A DNA stretch of 5,606 nucleotides, from NCBI GenBank assembly GCA_015520875.1, contig WAPD01000077.1:1-5606 (forward strand), written 5' to 3'. The translations under genes were made by a program, and so were the position numbers. The first letter of the stretch is position 1. Every line of letters begins with the position of its first letter. The notes under the pieces were generated by a model, which saw nothing but the letters and a program-made list of their open reading frames with translations, searched no databases and was not told where the DNA came from. This document shows, piece by piece, positions 1-5,546 of this stretch. This stretch comes from Microcaldota archaeon (GTDB lineage Archaea; Micrarchaeota; Micrarchaeia; Anstonellales; J096).

Positions 1-84
1 AAGGACGATTGTAAGGGATTAGGGAGTGGTTATGATTGTGAAGAAGGTAAGTGTGTAAAAAAAGGTAGTACAAATCCATCTTAA
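1..84 (+). CDS. C-terminal end of a Cys-rich repeat protein (partial)
   Basis: The window opens inside a reading frame with 27 codons before a TAA at 82-84. The visible tail starts KDDC and then has cysteines spaced C-x8-C-x4-C, followed by a short polar end (VKKGSTNPS). The acidic residues before the first cysteine and the closing C-x4-C-V resemble the four-cysteine modules of the lipoprotein at 1676-2515, especially its modules 1 and 5, which also end in C-x4-C-V. I infer that this is the last module of a related extracytoplasmic Cys-rich protein. The rest lies upstream of the window, so signal peptide, length and module number are unknown. It is followed after 8 nt by the next plus-strand gene, so the two are probably co-transcribed. 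No enzymatic function is indicated. Confidence 0.6.
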   Translation, partial: KDDCKGLGSGYDCEEGKCVKKGSTNPS

Positions 85-89
85 GTGAT
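84..89 (+). promoter_or_regulatory. Shine-Dalgarno-like site AGTGAT
   Basis: AGTGAT lies 3 nt before the ATG at 93 and overlaps the last base of the upstream stop codon. It differs by one base from the GGTGAT site of cdc48 in this window, which has the same 3-nt spacing. It supports the ATG at 93 as the start and suggests internal initiation within a shared transcript. Confidence 0.5.
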
Positions 90-92
90 AGA

Positions 93-1169
93 ATGCATCT
101 TTCAACATCCTCCTTTAAAATATTTATATATGGACTTCTATTCCTCCTTATAGGGTATACAGAAACCCCTCTCGTTTATTTAGATAACCCATTATATCTG
201 AGTAAAAGCGGTTGTTGGGTGTTTGCCAATAGTACCAGTCCATTAGTGTTGAATGAATCTGATTTTTATTTTAAGTTTGTATATGAAGGTATGGATAGGG
301 CAATACTGAAATGGAACTTAAACCTTTATGTTCCACCAAAACCTCAGTTTACGGAATATTTACCTCGTTATAAATCTCAACTACCTATGAAGATTTATGC
401 TAAAGTTGTTTATGATAATCCCAAATATGCTCCAGACGATGTTTATGCATATTTAAACAATTATGAAATAACTGCTTCAGGAGGGTTTGAAATTGAAGAT
501 AGTTTTCATTCATACATACTGAAAGAAGATGCATATAATAAATACCTTAGGATAAATGTCGATAATGATAATTGGGCCAATAAAGTAAATCAAGTCCGCA
601 TAGAGTCATTTTACCTCTGTCTCTACAACCCTACATTAAAGATTCACCTAACATCTCAAATTCCAAATAAAGTTTCTCCTGGAGAAAATATCACTATCGA
701 GGGTTACGTAGAGAACCCATCTCCTGTAGATGCCAGTGCCAAAATATCCTTAGAAGGATTTTCCAAATACTTTAATATTTTCCCTTCCCAACCTTACAAC
801 GTTGAGATTAACAATGTTAGAACCCAAGATAATAGGGCTAGGTTTAAGTTTATCCTAACTCTAAAAAACAGACTATCTCCAGAGGATAAACTCTTCATAG
901 AACAACAAAACAACCAACTGAAGTTAGGTAAGATAAAGGTCTCTTATAAGAACAAATACTTCAGTGTCCCTTGGACCACCATGGAAAAAGATTTAGGAAA
1001 GATAACGTTCCAAGATGTTTCTAAATCCCAAGAACCTCAATCTAATAAAACACCTCAAGAACAACCTCAACAAGAACAAGAAGTAAAAGAAGTTATCCCT
1101 ATCTGGGTTTGGATTATTATTGGTTTGTTAATCCTAGTGATCCTCATCCAGGCACTCAAAAAAGGCTAG
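93..1169 (+). CDS. Membrane-anchored extracytoplasmic protein with probable beta-sandwich domain, function unknown
   Basis: This 358-residue protein of unknown function has the architecture of a surface-exposed, C-terminally anchored protein. A hydrophobic segment at about residues 8-21 looks like a signal peptide or N-terminal anchor. The ectodomain is rich in Tyr, Asn and beta-strand patterns and has only two cysteines, C41 and C176, which could form a disulfide. Residues about 187-222 contain PNKVSPGENITIEGYVENPS, a pattern common in CARDB/NEW3-like Ig-type beta-sandwich domains. Sequons occur at N46, N54, N199 and N318. A Gln/Pro/Glu-rich linker (about 312-333) leads into a hydrophobic helix (about 335-354) and a short basic tail (KKG), as expected for a stalk and membrane anchor with an inside-positive end. 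It follows the Cys-rich partial gene by 8 nt and may work with it at the cell surface. Its stop overlaps the stop of the convergent GNAT-like gene. The beta-sandwich call is pattern recognition only. Confidence 0.8.
   Translation: MHLSTSSFKIFIYGLLFLLIGYTETPLVYLDNPLYLSKSGCWVFANSTSPLVLNESDFYFKFVYEGMDRAILKWNLNLYVPPKPQFTEYLPRYKSQLPMKIYAKVVYDNPKYAPDDVYAYLNNYEITASGGFEIEDSFHSYILKEDAYNKYLRINVDNDNWANKVNQVRIESFYLCLYNPTLKIHLTSQIPNKVSPGENITIEGYVENPSPVDASAKISLEGFSKYFNIFPSQPYNVEINNVRTQDNRARFKFILTLKNRLSPEDKLFIEQQNNQLKLGKIKVSYKNKYFSVPWTTMEKDLGKITFQDVSKSQEPQSNKTPQEQPQQEQEVKEVIPIWVWIIIGLLILVILIQALKKG
1158..1163 (-). terminator. Oligo-T tract after the GNAT-like gene
   Basis: On the minus strand six consecutive T follow the GNAT-like stop codon by 2 nt. 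Archaeal RNA polymerase terminates at oligo-T runs without needing a hairpin, so this is a plausible end for the four-gene minus operon. The tract lies inside the last codons of the convergent gene. Confidence 0.35.
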
Positions 1170-1675
1170 AAGAATTTCTTAAAAGCAATAACTGATTCAG
1201 GACTTTCTAAGAAATAGAAGTCCTTCTTTATAAGCACCAAACTTTCCAATGAAGGATTACTTTTTATTTTTTTCAAGGACTCCCCCAATTCTGTAACAAC
1301 AAAATCAAAATTCTCCTCTCTAGCTTCTTCCTCCAATCTATCTAAAAGAGCCATTCTAACATGCTCTCCATCATACTTAGGGTCAATATCGAACTCAAAA
1401 TACAAAGCATTGTCCCCATCATCCAAAAATTCAGCTCCATTAAAGCCCATTTCCCAGGCTAAAAGCACCCCAATCAATTTTCCATTTACATAAGCTCCAA
1501 AGCTATATTCTTGATCAATAATATCAGAAATCTCTTCCAATTCCCCAGTATCTGAAACAGCTTCCAAAGAAATAAGAAGTTCCTCAACATCCGGGAAATC
1601 CTCGGATGTCAAGGCCTTTATCTCTAAGCTCCCAACATCTTCTCTCTTTCTCACCGGTTCTTTTAATGCCAACAT
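1166..1675 (-). CDS. GNAT-fold acetyltransferase-like protein, diverged
   Basis: The 169-residue product reads like a GNAT N-acetyltransferase fold. There is a beta strand (LEIKAL, about 17-22), a helix (DFPDVEELLISL, about 26-37), a hairpin with the typical GAYVNGKLIGVLLAWE pattern (about 60-75), a strand ALYFEFDIDP (about 90-99), and the long helix MALLDRLEEEAREE (about 108-121) that normally follows the acetyl-CoA loop. The loop itself, YDGEHVRMA (about 101-109), does not match the usual R/Q-x-x-G-x-G/A, so cofactor binding may be weakened or lost. Substrate cannot be inferred. The ATG directly abuts the TAA of the Cys-rich lipoprotein gene (TAA|ATG), and an AGGTG site sits 7 nt upstream inside that gene, supporting this start and translational coupling. 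The stop shares CTAG with the convergent gene. A non-catalytic GNAT-like protein is the main alternative. Confidence 0.65.
   Translation of the reverse strand: MLALKEPVRKREDVGSLEIKALTSEDFPDVEELLISLEAVSDTGELEEISDIIDQEYSFGAYVNGKLIGVLLAWEMGFNGAEFLDDGDNALYFEFDIDPKYDGEHVRMALLDRLEEEAREENFDFVVTELGESLKKIKSNPSLESLVLIKKDFYFLESPESVIAFKKFF
1261..1273 (+). terminator. Oligo-T candidate terminator for the 358-residue gene
   Basis: The plus strand reads T5-A-T7 about 90 nt after the stop of the plus-strand surface-protein gene. This is the strongest T run downstream of it and fits archaeal oligo-T termination. It lies within the antisense of the GNAT-like gene (Lys-rich codons around residue 136), so the T richness may be just a by-product of coding. 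Confidence 0.3.
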
Positions 1676-2515
1676 TTACTTACACCTGTGATCCCTGGTA
1701 TCACAGGATAATCCAGGGTCACAATCTGCGTCGCTAGCACAATATCCTGGTTGAGGCTCACAGAACCTAGTATCTAGATTACAATATTGCCAAGTTGTAT
1801 CACAATCATTGTTGCTGTTACACCTTCCTGGTGCAGGCTCACAAATATGATATCTCCTGTTACATTCTTCCCAAGGGTTACACTCATCGTTGGATTCACA
1901 GAAACCTGGCTTAGATTCACATTTATTAGTTGTTACATTACAGAATTGCCAGTCTCTACAATCTCCATCTGTTTCACAATAACCTTTTCTTGGAACACAA
2001 GAGCGAGTCTTCTTATCACACTTTTTATATGGGTCACAATCTGCATCCACGTTACATCTGTCTGGCAATGGCACACATCTTTGGTTCACACAAGTTTCCC
2101 ATGAATTACACTGTTCGTTTGTTTCACAATAACCAGGCTTTAACTCACACCTATTAGTTTTCTTATTACAGAATTCAATATCGCTACAATCTTTATCAGA
2201 ACCACAAAAACCAGGCCTTGCCTCACACTTATGTGTATCAGGGTTACATTGCTGCCATACTTCACAATCTCCATTATCGGCACAGAACCCTGGCTTCAAT
2301 TCACATTGATTTGTCTTTTTATTACATTTTTCAAAAAAGTCACAGTTTTTATCACTTTCACAAAAACCTGGTTTAAATACACAACTTCCATTTACACACA
2401 ATTGATACTCTTTACAGTCGCTATCTACTTTACACTGAGGTGCCTTATCTTCTACATTACTCCCTTCAAGACATCCAGCAAACAACAACAAAGCTGCTAA
2501 TAGTAAAACCTTCAT
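1676..2515 (-). CDS. Lipoprotein of ten four-cysteine modules, function unknown
   Basis: The 279-residue product begins with a short signal peptide (MKVLLLAALLLFAGC). The FAGC at 12-15 looks like a lipobox, so C15 is the probable lipid-anchored first residue of the mature protein. From C28 to the end it is ten tandem modules starting at residues 28, 52, 78, 104, 130, 154, 180, 206, 232 and 259. The usual spacing is C-x5-C-x5-C-x6-C-x6. Modules 1 and 5 have a shorter third loop (x4), and module 9 has an x6 second loop. The first loop is rich in Asp/Glu/Asn, the second often has an aromatic, and modules are joined by Pro-Gly-aromatic/Arg linkers. With 41 cysteines it is probably a rod of disulfide-bonded units outside the membrane, though metal binding is possible. 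CxxDxDC-type modules of this sort are known in archaeal and bacterial secreted proteins with no assigned function. Its ATG overlaps the rpoK stop (ATGA), and a GGTGG site lies 7 nt upstream. Confidence 0.85.
   Translation of the reverse strand: MKVLLLAALLLFAGCLEGSNVEDKAPQCKVDSDCKEYQLCVNGSCVFKPGFCESDKNCDFFEKCNKKTNQCELKPGFCADNGDCEVWQQCNPDTHKCEARPGFCGSDKDCSDIEFCNKKTNRCELKPGYCETNEQCNSWETCVNQRCVPLPDRCNVDADCDPYKKCDKKTRSCVPRKGYCETDGDCRDWQFCNVTTNKCESKPGFCESNDECNPWEECNRRYHICEPAPGRCNSNNDCDTTWQYCNLDTRFCEPQPGYCASDADCDPGLSCDTRDHRCK
1679..2434 (-). repeat. Array of ten diverged 72-81-bp coding repeats
   Basis: The codons for residues 28-279 form ten in-frame repeats: seven full units of 78 bp, two of 72 bp, and one of 81 bp counted among them, with the last unit cut short at the C-terminus. 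Cys codons and PG linkers recur, but even segments identical in protein (NKKTN, ELKPG in modules 2 and 4) differ at many synonymous bases. The expansion is therefore old, not recent slippage. Confidence 0.8.
1683..1687 (-). promoter_or_regulatory. Internal Shine-Dalgarno site AGGTG for the GNAT-like gene
   Basis: Minus-strand AGGTG lies 7 nt before the GNAT-like ATG, within the last sense codons (His-Arg-Cys-Lys) of the Cys-rich gene. Since there is no intergenic space, this site decides the start and implies re-initiation or internal initiation on the same mRNA. Confidence 0.55.
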
Positions 2516-2685
2516 TTATTAACCACCTTCAAAGGAGTTTTACCTTTGGAGAATTCTATGTAGGAAACATGAACAGGATCAGCAAAAGTCCCTTCTGGAA
2601 CCTTTACTAACAATTCAGCATTTAATGCCAATTGGAATGCCCTAGCACCGACAATCCTAGCCTTCTCAAACTTACTATAGACCAT
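2512..2685 (-). CDS. rpoK: DNA-directed RNA polymerase subunit K (Rpb6/omega homologue)
   Basis: This short gene encodes 57 residues. Residues 3-20, YSKFEKARIVGARAFQLA, match the hallmark RpoK/Rpb6 segment (consensus roughly T-x-F-E-K-A-R-I-I-G-x-R-A-L-Q). They are followed by a VPEG turn (29-32), DPVHVSYIEFSKGKTPLKV at 37-55, which matches the family pattern DP-x-x-I-A-x-x-E-x-x-x-G-x-x-P, and a basic end. The length fits the minimal archaeal form. The protein is a core subunit that helps assemble and stabilise RNA polymerase by contacting the largest subunit. An in-frame TAA directly upstream limits the start, making the ATG at 2685 the first good choice. A GGGG run 11 nt upstream is a weak ribosome site. 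The PH-protein stop is 6 nt before it, and its own TGA overlaps the lipoprotein ATG. Small differences from consensus are Ser for the usual Thr (residue 4) and Phe for Leu (residue 17). Confidence 0.92.
   Translation of the reverse strand: MVYSKFEKARIVGARAFQLALNAELLVKVPEGTFADPVHVSYIEFSKGKTPLKVVNK
2523..2527 (-). promoter_or_regulatory. Internal Shine-Dalgarno site GGTGG for the Cys-rich lipoprotein
   Basis: Minus-strand GGTGG sits 7 nt before the ATG at 2515, inside the final rpoK codons (Lys-Val-Val-Asn-Lys). It supports the lipoprotein start chosen here and coupled translation across the ATGA overlap. Confidence 0.55.
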
Positions 2686-2691
2686 GGTTTA

Positions 2692-3228
2692 TCATTCCCC
2701 CGAAGATTTTTTAACCTTTCTCCTTCTGCCTTTCTTTCCATAAATCATCTCATCCCTCTTTTCTACCCTATACAAAAGCTGGGTGACAAAATCATGAGGT
2801 CTATCTAGAGCCTCTAAGGAAAACTCACTTAACTTAATATCGGTAGCTGCTGTTGTGATAACAACTTTTCCCACGTTTAACAACCTATGAGGAATATCAT
2901 AGATAATTGAAACGTTTTGTATTTTCTCATAAGGTATTCTTTGTGATTTTTTCACAATGATGCCTTCTTCCAAAATAAACTCCTTATCCCCAAATGCATA
3001 GGTAAAGTTCTCATATCTCAAATGAACATAGCCCAGATAAATCAACAACAAAAACAATACAATTCCCCCCAATACCAAAAAAATACCTCCAATGGCCCCT
3101 AAATCAGTTACAAAAAACGTGATAGCTATCAAATACAATGCTATGATTATCAACAACGTTAATACTAACAATTTTCCAGCCCATATAAGTTTAGCCTTAG
3201 GTGATAAGTGGTATTTTTTGAGTTCCAT
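2692..3228 (-). CDS. Membrane protein with bacterial-type PH domain (bPH2/DUF304, YdbS-like)
   Basis: The 178-residue product has two hydrophobic helices (about 18-40 and 44-69) joined by a short TDLGA loop, then a soluble domain at about 70-155. That domain opens with RYENFTYAFGDKEFILEEGIIVKK and continues QRIPYEKIQNVSI...LLNVGKVVITTA. The order of two TM helices, a strand pair with GI(I/F), the IPYEKIQNV motif and (L/V)G-V-I-T-A is diagnostic of the DUF304/bPH2 family. The C-terminus (164-174, GKKGRRRKVKK) is strongly basic and probably cytosolic, near lipid headgroups or nucleic acid. The family is usually linked to membrane or stress functions, but no biochemical role can be assigned here. 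It is the first gene of the minus operon, ending 6 nt before rpoK. There is no ribosome site before the ATG, and a TATA-like box about 25-30 nt upstream suggests a leaderless mRNA. Confidence 0.85.
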   Translation of the reverse strand: MELKKYHLSPKAKLIWAGKLLVLTLLIIIALYLIAITFFVTDLGAIGGIFLVLGGIVLFLLLIYLGYVHLRYENFTYAFGDKEFILEEGIIVKKSQRIPYEKIQNVSIIYDIPHRLLNVGKVVITTAATDIKLSEFSLEALDRPHDFVTQLLYRVEKRDEMIYGKKGRRRKVKKSSGE

Positions 3229-3251
3229 TGGTTTTATATTGGTGTGAAATG

Positions 3252-3259
3252 TTTAAAAA
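3252..3259 (-). promoter_or_regulatory. TATA-like box for the PH-rpoK-Cys-GNAT operon (leaderless)
   Basis: Minus-strand TTTTTAAA is centred about 27 nt before the ATG at 3228. With the usual archaeal TATA-to-start distance of roughly 25 nt, transcription would begin at or within a few bases of the ATG. That agrees with the absence of a Shine-Dalgarno sequence. Confidence 0.5.
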
Positions 3260-3287
3260 TAATTCAGCACTCTATACTACCGAAAAC

Positions 3288-3297
3288 TTTTTAAATA
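3288..3297 (+). promoter_or_regulatory. TATA-like box with BRE-like A tract for cdc48
   Basis: TTTTTAAATA on the plus strand is preceded by the purine-rich CGAAAAC (3281-3287), which resembles a TFB recognition element. A start site about 25 nt downstream falls near 3315-3320, giving a leader of roughly 10 nt that still includes the GGTGAT site. Confidence 0.55.
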
Positions 3298-3318
3298 ACC
3301 AAACTTCATATAGAAGTA

Positions 3319-3324
3319 GGTGAT
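3319..3324 (+). promoter_or_regulatory. Shine-Dalgarno site GGTGAT for cdc48
   Basis: GGTGAT, a perfect complement to the conserved archaeal 16S 3' end (ATCACC), lies 3 nt before the ATG at 3328 and fixes the start codon. Confidence 0.75.
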
Positions 3325-3327
3325 AAT

Positions 3328-5481
3328 ATGAAATTAAAAGTAGTATTCGCTGAAAAAGGAACTTCTGGTAGGATGATAGCCGGATTAAATAGAGAAACAA
3401 TGTCAGAATTAAACGTTAGACCTGGAGAAATAATAAAGATTCAGGGAAGAAAGGTTAGCTATGCTGTAGCATGGCCCAACGATAAAATAGCAATTACAGA
3501 GATTGCATTGGATGGATTGATGAGAAAAAACGTTGGAGTAGGTGTTGGAGACTACGTGGAAGTAGAACCAGCTCAACTAAAAGATGCTACAAAGGTTGTA
3601 TTCTCATTTTTACAAGACATTAAGTTAAGCCCTGAAGAAGAAGACTACGTAAAAAGAGTAATAAAAGAAGTTTACATGGACAAACCTGTTTCAGTTGGAG
3701 ATATCTTATTATTCCCAAGTTATACACATAGGTTGGAGATGCAAGTATTGAGAGTGATGCCAGAAAAAGCAGGAGTAATAAGGCCCACAACACAGATAGA
3801 AGTAACAACCTCCAAAGTAGCAGCTAACATCCCACAAGTGACATATGAAGATATTGGAGGTTTGGATGAGGCTATACAAAAGATAAGAGAGATGGTAGAG
3901 CTTCCTATGAGGCATCCCGAGTTGTTTGAAAAGCTTGGAATAACGCCTCCTAAAGGTGTTCTATTGTATGGACCTCCTGGAACCGGTAAAACATTGTTGG
4001 CAAAGGCTGTAGCTAATGAAACAAATGCTTCATTCTATCATATTGCAGGTCCTGAAGTTGTAAGCAAATTCGTAGGAGAATCCGAAGAAAGACTAAGAAA
4101 GATATTTGAAGAAGCAAGGAAAAACGCTCCTAGTATTATCTTCATAGATGAATTGGATGCTATTGCACCTAAAAGAGGAGAAACAAAAGGAGATGTGGAA
4201 AAGAGATTGGTTGCACAATTGCTAACCTTGATGGATGGTTTGGAATCTAGAGGAGAGGTTGTTGTAATCGGAGCTACAAACAGACCTGATGACATAGATG
4301 AAGCATTAAGAAGGCCTGGAAGATTTGACAGAGAAATAGAAATCGGTATTCCAGATAGAAAGGGAAGATTAGAAATTTTAAAAATCCATACAAGAAACAT
4401 GCCTCTAGAGGATGTTAATCTAGAGAAATTAGCAGAGATTACCCATGGTTATACAGGAGCTGACTTAGAAGCATTGGCAAAGGAAGCAGCATTAGCAGCC
4501 CTTAGAAGATATTTGCAAAACCCTGAGTTTAGAAAAGGTCTTGAAGAAGGGAAGATAACCCAAGAAATGTTAAACCAAATAAAGGTTACACAAAGGGACT
4601 TTGAAGAAGCTATGAAATCAATTCAGCCTTCTGCATTAAGAGAGATCTATGTAGAGAAGCCTAATGTAAAGTGGGATGATGTTGGAGGTTTAGAAAAGGC
4701 AAAGCAAGCATTACAAGAAGCCATTCAATATTCTTTGAAATATCCTGAGGTAATAGAGCGATATGGATTAACACCTATTAGAGGAATAGTCCTGTATGGA
4801 CCTCCTGGAACCGGTAAAACATTGTTGGCAAAGGCAGCTGCAGGAGAATCAGATGCCAACTTCCTAGCAATAAATGGGCCTGAGATATATAGCAAGTGGG
4901 TAGGTGAATCTGAAAAAACATTAAGAGAGATCTTTAAAAAGGCAAGACAGGCAGCTCCCACAATTTTATTCATAGATGAATTGGATGCTATTGCACCTAA
5001 GAGAAGCGGGGAAGACACAACCAAGGTAAGCGAAAGAATTGTTAACACATTATTGACAGAGTTAGATGGAATAAGGGCAAATAAACAAGTTCTTGTAATT
5101 GGAGCTACAAACAGATTGGACATGATAGACCCTGCTTTGCTAAGGCCTGGAAGATTTGATAAGCAAATAGATGTAGGATTGCCAGATGAAAAGGCAAGGC
5201 TTGAAATCTTCAAGATACATACAAAGAGAATGCCATTGGCAGAAGACGTTGATTTAAAGGAATTGGCAAAGGTAACAGAGGGATTCACAGGAGCAGATAT
5301 AGCAGATGTTGTAAGAGAAGCGGCTATGACAGCACTAAGAGAAGCTCTTAAAGATGTAGAAGAAGAGGAGCTAAGAAAAGGCAATGCTCCATTGAAGAAG
5401 ATAACAAAGCAACACTTCCTAGATGCAATAGAGAAAAAGAAGAAAGCAAATTCAGGAAAAGCATCAGGTGGATACTTCTGA
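3328..5481 (+). CDS. cdc48: Cdc48/VAT-type AAA+ ATPase (p97 homologue), complete
   Basis: The 717-residue protein has full Cdc48/VAT layout. The N domain (about 1-180) has a double-psi barrel half ([15 protein letters not shown] onward) and a second beta subdomain. D1 has Walker A GPPGTGKT at 215-222, Walker B with D274-E275, and arginine-finger candidates R332 and R335. D2 has Walker A at 491-498, Walker B D550-E551, and R609, with K612 where D1 has the second Arg. Pore-loop aromatics are F248 (KFVG) in D1 and W524 (KWVG) in D2, as expected for an archaeal unfoldase that threads substrates through both rings; mammalian p97 lacks an aromatic in D1. The Lys-rich C-terminus ends Gly-Tyr-Phe, close to the HbYX tail that docks such ATPases on the 20S proteasome. 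It should form cytosolic hexamers that unfold proteins using ATP. A TATA box and GGTGAT site precede it, and it is divergent from the PH operon. Confidence 0.97.
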   Translation: MKLKVVFAEKGTSGRMIAGLNRETMSELNVRPGEIIKIQGRKVSYAVAWPNDKIAITEIALDGLMRKNVGVGVGDYVEVEPAQLKDATKVVFSFLQDIKLSPEEEDYVKRVIKEVYMDKPVSVGDILLFPSYTHRLEMQVLRVMPEKAGVIRPTTQIEVTTSKVAANIPQVTYEDIGGLDEAIQKIREMVELPMRHPELFEKLGITPPKGVLLYGPPGTGKTLLAKAVANETNASFYHIAGPEVVSKFVGESEERLRKIFEEARKNAPSIIFIDELDAIAPKRGETKGDVEKRLVAQLLTLMDGLESRGEVVVIGATNRPDDIDEALRRPGRFDREIEIGIPDRKGRLEILKIHTRNMPLEDVNLEKLAEITHGYTGADLEALAKEAALAALRRYLQNPEFRKGLEEGKITQEMLNQIKVTQRDFEEAMKSIQPSALREIYVEKPNVKWDDVGGLEKAKQALQEAIQYSLKYPEVIERYGLTPIRGIVLYGPPGTGKTLLAKAAAGESDANFLAINGPEIYSKWVGESEKTLREIFKKARQAAPTILFIDELDAIAPKRSGEDTTKVSERIVNTLLTELDGIRANKQVLVIGATNRLDMIDPALLRPGRFDKQIDVGLPDEKARLEIFKIHTKRMPLAEDVDLKELAKVTEGFTGADIADVVREAAMTALREALKDVEEEELRKGNAPLKKITKQHFLDAIEKKKKANSGKASGGYF
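3965..4007 (+). repeat. 43-bp direct repeat, D1 copy (Walker A)
   Basis: The 43 bases spanning the D1 Walker A codons ([13 protein letters not shown] and flanks) are identical, including every third position, to 4793-4835 in D2. The bases on both sides differ. The offset is 828 bp, equal to 276 codons. Confidence 0.9.
4141..4172 (+). repeat. 32-bp direct repeat, D1 copy (Walker B)
   Basis: The 32 bases coding [10 protein letters not shown] are identical to 4969-5000 in D2, at the same 828-bp offset as the Walker A repeat. The DNA between the two repeats is clearly diverged, including at synonymous sites. Confidence 0.9.
4793..4835 (+). repeat. 43-bp direct repeat, D2 copy (Walker A)
   Basis: This is the second copy of the 43-bp identical segment, over the D2 Walker A codons. 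It pairs with 3965-4007. Confidence 0.9.
4969..5000 (+). repeat. 32-bp direct repeat, D2 copy (Walker B)
   Basis: This is the second copy of the 32-bp identical segment, over the D2 Walker B codons. It pairs with 4141-4172. Confidence 0.9.
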
Positions 5482-5522
5482 TAAAAGGAAGATATCTGTT
5501 GCTTAAAGATAAACAATTTTAT

Positions 5523-5546
5523 TCCCGGGAGCGCCGTCTCCTGGGA
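5523..5546 (+). other. GC-rich hairpin downstream of cdc48
   Basis: Bases 5523-5531 (TCCCGGGAG) pair with 5538-5546 (CTCCTGGGA) as a 9-bp stem with one G-U pair (5527-5542) and a 6-nt loop CGCCGT. About 21 of the 27 bases at 5524-5550 are G or C, in an otherwise AT-rich region. The one non-Watson-Crick pair is a permitted G-U only in plus-strand RNA; in minus-strand RNA it would be an A-C mismatch. The element therefore more likely acts in the cdc48 transcript or a separate plus-strand RNA. It may be a 3'-UTR stability or processing hairpin, a terminator aid (followed by the U-rich UAUUUCUUU at 5552-5560), or part of a small structured RNA. It matches no tRNA or other RNA family that I recognise. 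Confidence 0.55.

Noticed and set aside
1679..2434. CRISPR-like periodicity of about 78 bp
   Set aside because: The periodicity is in-frame protein repeats with diverged DNA, and there are no identical repeat units or unique spacers.
1787..2500. Three plus-strand open frames opposite the Cys-rich gene
   Set aside because: The repeated Cys codons of the real gene create repeated Thr/Ile-rich antisense text. None has a domain or ribosome site.
3620..3915. Two short minus-strand frames antisense to the Cdc48 N domain
   Set aside because: Both are Leu/Tyr/Cys-rich translations opposite a clear coding frame, with no start signals.
4038..4400. Open frame antisense to D1
   Set aside because: It resembles the D2 antisense frame only because D1 and D2 are homologous. 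It has no independent signals.
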